Shown here one piece after another: positions 5,555 to 9,272 of a stretch of DNA of 9,272 nucleotides. The translations under genes were made by a program, and so were the position numbers. Each line of letters begins with the position of its first letter. The first letter of the stretch is position 1. The notes beneath the pieces are model-generated. The model saw nothing but the letters and a program-made list of their open reading frames with translations, did not search any database and was not told the origin of the DNA. This stretch comes from Zoogloeaceae bacterium (GTDB lineage: Bacteria; Pseudomonadota; Gammaproteobacteria; Burkholderiales; Rhodocyclaceae), in assembly GCA_031273145.1 (NCBI GenBank), contig JAISSL010000076.1:1-9272 (forward strand). Direction: 5' to 3'.

Positions 5555-7870
5555 ATGCGCGGACATCTCCCCTTCTCCTATGCCTTTCTGCTTTCCGGCT
5601 TTCTTGCCGGGGGATGGCTCGCGGAGAATGCCCGCGCCGACGAGCTGACTGCTGGCAAGGAAGCGGAAAAACATCCCGTCCACATTTCCGCCGATTCGAT
5701 GACCGGGCAATCCGAAGAAACCATCCACGCAGAAGGCAAGGTGGAATTGCGAACGGAGAAAGGCTCGGCCTTTGCCGATCGGGTCACTTATCACATTCTG
5801 GAAGATGAATTCGAGGCAAGCGGCAACGTCCGTCTGGTTTATGAAAACATCGAACTGGACGGCACCTACATGCGGCTCAAGATAGCCGACCGGCTCGGGC
5901 ATTTCGATGACGCGCGTTATCAGGTCAGCCGGAAAATACCAGCCGATAAGAATAAAATCCGGGCGATGGCCGATTTGTTGCCCCCCCTGCCGCTGCGGGT
6001 CAGTACCGGCTTTGGAGAGGCATCCCGCGCCAACTTTGAAGGCGAAAACCAGTACCGGCTGGAAAACGCGACCTACTCCACCTGCCGCCCGGAGCGAAGA
6101 GACTGGTACGTCAAAAGCGAAACCATCAGGCTCGACTACGATCACAACGAAGGAGACGCAAAACACAGCACCCTGTATTTCAAGGATACGCCCGTTTTCT
6201 ATACGCCCTATCTCTCTTTTCCGCTCAACAACCAGCGTAAATCCGGCTTCCTGTCGCCGACTTACGCTACCACCACCCGGACGGGGCTGGATTTTTCCCT
6301 GCCCTATTACTGGAACGTGGCGCCCAATTACGACGCGACCCTTGCCCCGCGCATCATGACCAAACGCGGCCTGCAACTGGATTCGGAAATTCGTTACCTC
6401 AACCATCACGCAGAAAGCGCCCTGAACCTGGAATACATGAACCGCGACGAGTTGCTTGGGGACAAGCGTTACAACTATAGCTGGCAATATACCCATAATC
6501 TGGGCGGCGGCTTTTCGACCCGGATTGACTGGAATGGCGCATCCGACGACACCTACTTTACCGACCTTTCCTCAGAGATCGTGCAGACCACGCAACGGCG
6601 GTTGCCCCGCGATTTCAGTCTTTCCTACGGCGGGGATAACCTGTCCGTCAACCTGCGAACCCTGCGTTACCAGACGCTCAATCCTTCCGAGAGCGACATT
6701 CTTGACAACCAGACGTATGCCATGCTGCCGCAACTGGCCGCTACCTACCGGCGGGCATTGCTGGTGGGGCTGGATATCGAGGCGCTTGGGCAATATACCT
6801 ACTTCGACCATCCGACCCGGGAAAAAGGCGCGCGCACGGTTTTCTATCCGCAGCTTTCCACGCCGTTCATCCAGCCCGGCTACTACATCACGCCCAAGGT
6901 CGGCCTGTTCATGAACCAATACCAGCTCTCCCAGCGCGCGCTCGATATGCCCGAAAAAATGAGCGTCGCCATGCCGGTTTTCAGCCTGGATACAGGGTTG
7001 ACCTTCGAGCGGGAAACCAGCCTGCTGGGAGAAAACTGGGCACAAACCCTGGAACCGCGCCTCTACTATGTCAACATTCCTTACCGGGATCAGAACCGTT
7101 TTCCCATTTTCGACACCGGTCTGGCGGATTTCAATTTCGGGCAGATTTTCAGCGAGAACCGCTTTTCCGGCTACGACCGGATGAACAACGCCAACCAGCT
7201 TACGGCGGCGCTGACCACCCGCCTGATTGACCCGAAAAACGGCGCGGAACAGGCGCGTCTGATGGTGGGGCAACGCACCTATTTCTCCAACCTTGAAGTG
7301 GGTCTGCCGGGCGAAGAAGACCTCTCCCGCAACAAGACTTCCAATATGCTGGCCGCCTTTTCCGGGAGGGTCTGGGGACGTACCTATGCGGACATGGCGA
7401 TGGAACACGATTTCAAGCAGAGCAAGACCCAGCGCGGAACCATTTCCGTCCGCTATCAGCCTGCCTATGGCCAGAGCCTGACCGTGGGTTATCGCTACCA
7501 TCGGGGCATCAGGGCTTTCGTAGGCTCAACCGAAACCCTGAAACAGATTGACGTTGCCAGCCAGTGGCGACTTTCCAATCGCTGGTACGTGGTAGGACGC
7601 TACAATTACTCCTTTGATACCTCCCGCCTGATTGAAGGCATTGCCGGAGTGGAATATTCCGCAGGCTGCTGGGCGACGCGCCTGGTCGCGCAACGCCTGG
7701 AAACCACGGCAGGCTCGCCGAATACCGGGATATACCTCCAGCTTGAACTGAACGATTTTGCCCAGATCGGTTCCAACCCGATCAGAATGCTGCGCCGCAG
7801 CGTCCCCGGCTATACCAGGGTTAACGAATTGCCGGAACTTTCTCCCGGTATGCTTTTGTCCAATGAGTGA
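5555..7870 (+). CDS. lptD: LPS-assembly protein LptD (outer-membrane LPS translocon)
   Basis: The product has 771 residues. A signal peptide is visible: MRGH, a hydrophobic core through WLA, and cleavage after A26-R-A28 before DEL. Residues about 41-125 are the periplasmic jelly-roll (OstA/LptA-like) domain (PVHISADSMTG...IHAEGKVEL...YENIELDGTYMRL). The rest is the 26-strand barrel, with family hallmarks LEPRLYYVNIPYRDQ, FDTGLADFNFGQIFSENRFSGYDR and NDFAQIGSNP. LptD, with the lipoprotein LptE, inserts LPS into the outer leaflet. Only two cysteines occur, C177 and C705, matching E. coli C173 and C725; the counterparts of C31 and C724 are missing. The frame extends upstream to a TTG at 5516, but ATG at 5555 starts directly at a good signal peptide. 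Neither start has a strong ribosome binding site. The stop lies 7 bases before the surA start. Confidence 0.95.
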   Translation: MRGHLPFSYAFLLSGFLAGGWLAENARADELTAGKEAEKHPVHISADSMTGQSEETIHAEGKVELRTEKGSAFADRVTYHILEDEFEASGNVRLVYENIELDGTYMRLKIADRLGHFDDARYQVSRKIPADKNKIRAMADLLPPLPLRVSTGFGEASRANFEGENQYRLENATYSTCRPERRDWYVKSETIRLDYDHNEGDAKHSTLYFKDTPVFYTPYLSFPLNNQRKSGFLSPTYATTTRTGLDFSLPYYWNVAPNYDATLAPRIMTKRGLQLDSEIRYLNHHAESALNLEYMNRDELLGDKRYNYSWQYTHNLGGGFSTRIDWNGASDDTYFTDLSSEIVQTTQRRLPRDFSLSYGGDNLSVNLRTLRYQTLNPSESDILDNQTYAMLPQLAATYRRALLVGLDIEALGQYTYFDHPTREKGARTVFYPQLSTPFIQPGYYITPKVGLFMNQYQLSQRALDMPEKMSVAMPVFSLDTGLTFERETSLLGENWAQTLEPRLYYVNIPYRDQNRFPIFDTGLADFNFGQIFSENRFSGYDRMNNANQLTAALTTRLIDPKNGAEQARLMVGQRTYFSNLEVGLPGEEDLSRNKTSNMLAAFSGRVWGRTYADMAMEHDFKQSKTQRGTISVRYQPAYGQSLTVGYRYHRGIRAFVGSTETLKQIDVASQWRLSNRWYVVGRYNYSFDTSRLIEGIAGVEYSAGCWATRLVAQRLETTAGSPNTGIYLQLELNDFAQIGSNPIRMLRRSVPGYTRVNELPELSPGMLLSNE

Positions 7871-7877
7871 GTGCCCG

Positions 7878-9191
7878 ATGAACACGATGTCCCGTTTTTT
7901 TCTTCTCTCCCTGTTTCTGTGTGTATCCCAGTTCCTGTACGCCCGCCCTCAGGTCATCGAGGTGGATCGCATTGCCGCCGTGGTGGGCAATGAGGCGATT
8001 ACCCTCTCCGAGCTTAAGGAACAGTCCCGCGCGGTAATTGTGCGTTTGCAGCGACAGGGTACGCCGCTGCCGCCGAATGACGTTCTGGAACAGCAGATGC
8101 TGGAACGCATGATTATGGATCGCGCCCAGACGCAGCTTGCCCGCGAATACGGAATCAGCGTGGATGAGGCGCAACTGGAGCAGGCCATTGCCCGCATTGC
8201 CGCCAACAACCGGATGACGCTTACCGAATTCAAGGCCGTGCTGACGAAGGACGGCGTTTCGTTTGCCTCCTTTCGGGAGGACATCCGCAACAACATGGTG
8301 ATTTCCCGCTTGCGCGACCGGGAAATTGACAGCCGCATCGTGGTGTCCGACGCTGAAATTGATAACTACCTGACCCATGCGGGACCACGGCATGAGGAAT
8401 TCCGGGTCGCGCACATTCTCCTGCGCGCGCCGGAAGCGGCAAGCCCGGAACAGTTGCAGAAGCTGAAAGAGAAAGCCGAGCAGGTGCGGCAAAAGGCGGT
8501 TAAAGGCGAGAATTTCGCCGAGCTTGCCGCCGCCTATTCCGACGCGCCGGATGCCTTGCAGGGCGGCGACCTGGGCTGGCGAACCCTGGGCGATTTGCCC
8601 AATGCCTTTGCGGAATCGCTTGCAAACATGAAAGTGAATAGCATCAGCCCGCTTTTGCAATCCTCGAACGGCTTTCATATCCTGAAACTCTTTGAGCGGC
8701 GCGGCAGCGCGGAACCGCATGAGACCGGCGACGATGGACAGGGCGGCGTGCGCCAGACCCATGCGCGGCACATTCTCATCCGTACCGATGAAATCGTCTC
8801 CGAAGCCGAGGCGCGTCGCCGCCTGAACGATTTGCGCGAGCGGCTTACGCATGGCGAAGATTTTGGGGAACTGGCTCGCCTTTATTCCCAGGATGGTTCT
8901 GCCGTCAGCGGCGGCGATCTGGGCTGGGTCAATCCCGGCGATACCGTGCCGGAATTCGAGCGGGTGATGAACGCGCTGAAAGAAGGCGAAGTCAGCGAAG
9001 TGACGCAGACGCCTTTCGGGTTTCACCTGATTCGGGTCGAAGCGCGGCGGCTGGAAGACATGCGGCAGGAAAAGCGTCGCCTGGTCGCCCGTCAGGCCAT
9101 CCGCGAGCGCAAGCTGGACGAAGCCTATCAGGACTGGCTACGGCAGTTGCGCGACCGAATCTACGTCGAATACAGACTGGAAGGGGAATAG
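7878..9191 (+). CDS. surA: Periplasmic chaperone / peptidyl-prolyl isomerase SurA
   Basis: The product has 437 residues (E. coli SurA has 428). The signal peptide is MNTMSR plus FFLLSLFLCVSQF, with cleavage after L20-Y-A22. The N-terminal chaperone domain begins IEVDRIAAVVGNEAIT (27-42) and runs to about 170. Two parvulin domains follow: 174-275 (EFRVAHILLRA...GGDLGW...GFHILKL) and 291-391 (ARHILIR...GGDLGWVNPGD...GFHLIRVE). A C-terminal helix to 437 packs back on the N domain in known SurA. SurA escorts unfolded outer-membrane barrels, LptD among them, to the BAM complex. Three in-frame ATGs are possible (7863, 7878, 7887). GAGTGAG six bases before 7878 and the compact signal peptide favour 7878; 7863 would overlap lptD by 8 bases. 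The Cys in the signal core lacks a small residue before it, so this is not a lipoprotein. Confidence 0.95.
   Translation: MNTMSRFFLLSLFLCVSQFLYARPQVIEVDRIAAVVGNEAITLSELKEQSRAVIVRLQRQGTPLPPNDVLEQQMLERMIMDRAQTQLAREYGISVDEAQLEQAIARIAANNRMTLTEFKAVLTKDGVSFASFREDIRNNMVISRLRDREIDSRIVVSDAEIDNYLTHAGPRHEEFRVAHILLRAPEAASPEQLQKLKEKAEQVRQKAVKGENFAELAAAYSDAPDALQGGDLGWRTLGDLPNAFAESLANMKVNSISPLLQSSNGFHILKLFERRGSAEPHETGDDGQGGVRQTHARHILIRTDEIVSEAEARRRLNDLRERLTHGEDFGELARLYSQDGSAVSGGDLGWVNPGDTVPEFERVMNALKEGEVSEVTQTPFGFHLIRVEARRLEDMRQEKRRLVARQAIRERKLDEAYQDWLRQLRDRIYVEYRLEGE
9181..9186 (+). promoter_or_regulatory. Ribosome binding site for the pdxA GTG start
   Basis: AAGGGG followed by AATAG and GTG sits within the last codons of surA. 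It supports a GTG start directly after the surA stop and suggests translational coupling. Confidence 0.6.
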
Positions 9192-9272
9192 GTGGAGCGC
9201 GCCCTGCCGGTCATTGCCATCACTTCCGGGGAACCGGCGGGGATTGGCCCCGATATTTGCCTGCTGCTGGCC
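9192..9272 (+). CDS. pdxA: 4-hydroxythreonine-4-phosphate dehydrogenase, N-terminal fragment (cut by the window end)
   Basis: Twenty-seven codons run to the window edge from a GTG that abuts the surA stop with no gap. The protein begins VERALPVIAITSGEPAGIGP and continues DICLLLA. The VIAIT-x-G-E/D-P-A-G-I-G-P start is diagnostic of PdxA, the NAD-dependent, metal-using enzyme that oxidises 4-phosphohydroxy-threonine in pyridoxal-phosphate synthesis. The order surA-pdxA (often then ksgA) is well known in proteobacteria and supports the call. Catalytic residues lie beyond the window. Confidence 0.92.
   Translation, partial: MERALPVIAITSGEPAGIGPDICLLLA

Noticed and set aside
5534..6496. Long minus-strand frames opposite lptD (320 codons) and opposite surA (7821-9026, 401 codons)
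   Set aside because: Mirror frames of genuine, well-recognised genes in GC-rich DNA; no domain or ribosome binding site supports them.
7758..7877. Upstream extension of surA to 7758
   Set aside because: It lies within lptD coding sequence in another frame and would bury the signal peptide.

Overview
The window looks like chromosomal core sequence from a Gram-negative bacterium, most likely a betaproteobacterium. The reasons are the lptD-surA-pdxA run, the divergent amgK-murU-pepP run, the waaC heptosyltransferase start, and protein wording that matches those families closely. The genus cannot be told from this sequence. Coding density is high: no stretch over 300 bases lacks a gene, and the longest gaps are about 104 bases (amgK-murU), 94 bases (pepP-Rieske gene) and 74 bases (amgK-lptD).

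The layout is two divergent blocks that meet at about 5481-5554. The minus-strand block, in order of transcription, is: amgK (5480-4389), murU (4284-3511), pepP (3518-2205, overlapping murU), a Rieske non-haem iron oxygenase alpha subunit (2110-986), a small NHL-repeat lipoprotein (927-154), and the first 48 codons of waaC (145 to beyond the window start). The plus-strand block is: lptD (5555-7870), surA (7878-9191) and the first 27 codons of pdxA (from 9192 to beyond the window end).

Most of the genes serve the cell envelope. AmgK and MurU form the anomeric-kinase/uridylyltransferase route that recycles N-acetylmuramic acid into UDP-MurNAc. WaaC adds the first heptose to lipid A-Kdo2. LptD is the outer-membrane LPS translocon barrel. 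SurA is the periplasmic chaperone that helps barrels, including LptD, to fold. PepP and PdxA are housekeeping passengers in these operons.

The less ordinary part is 154-2110. Here a Rieske oxygenase with no visible reductase partner and an NHL lipoprotein lie between pepP and waaC. The lipoprotein carries four in-frame 57-bp tandem repeats, two of them identical base for base, and a strong hairpin separates it from the Rieske gene. I see no phage, transposon, CRISPR, tRNA or rRNA, and no convincing new multi-gene system. The best leads are the repeat-bearing lipoprotein, the Rieske enzyme with a Glu at the expected bridging position, the Pro/Thr/Ser/Glu-rich tail on MurU, and an LptD reduced to one possible disulfide.
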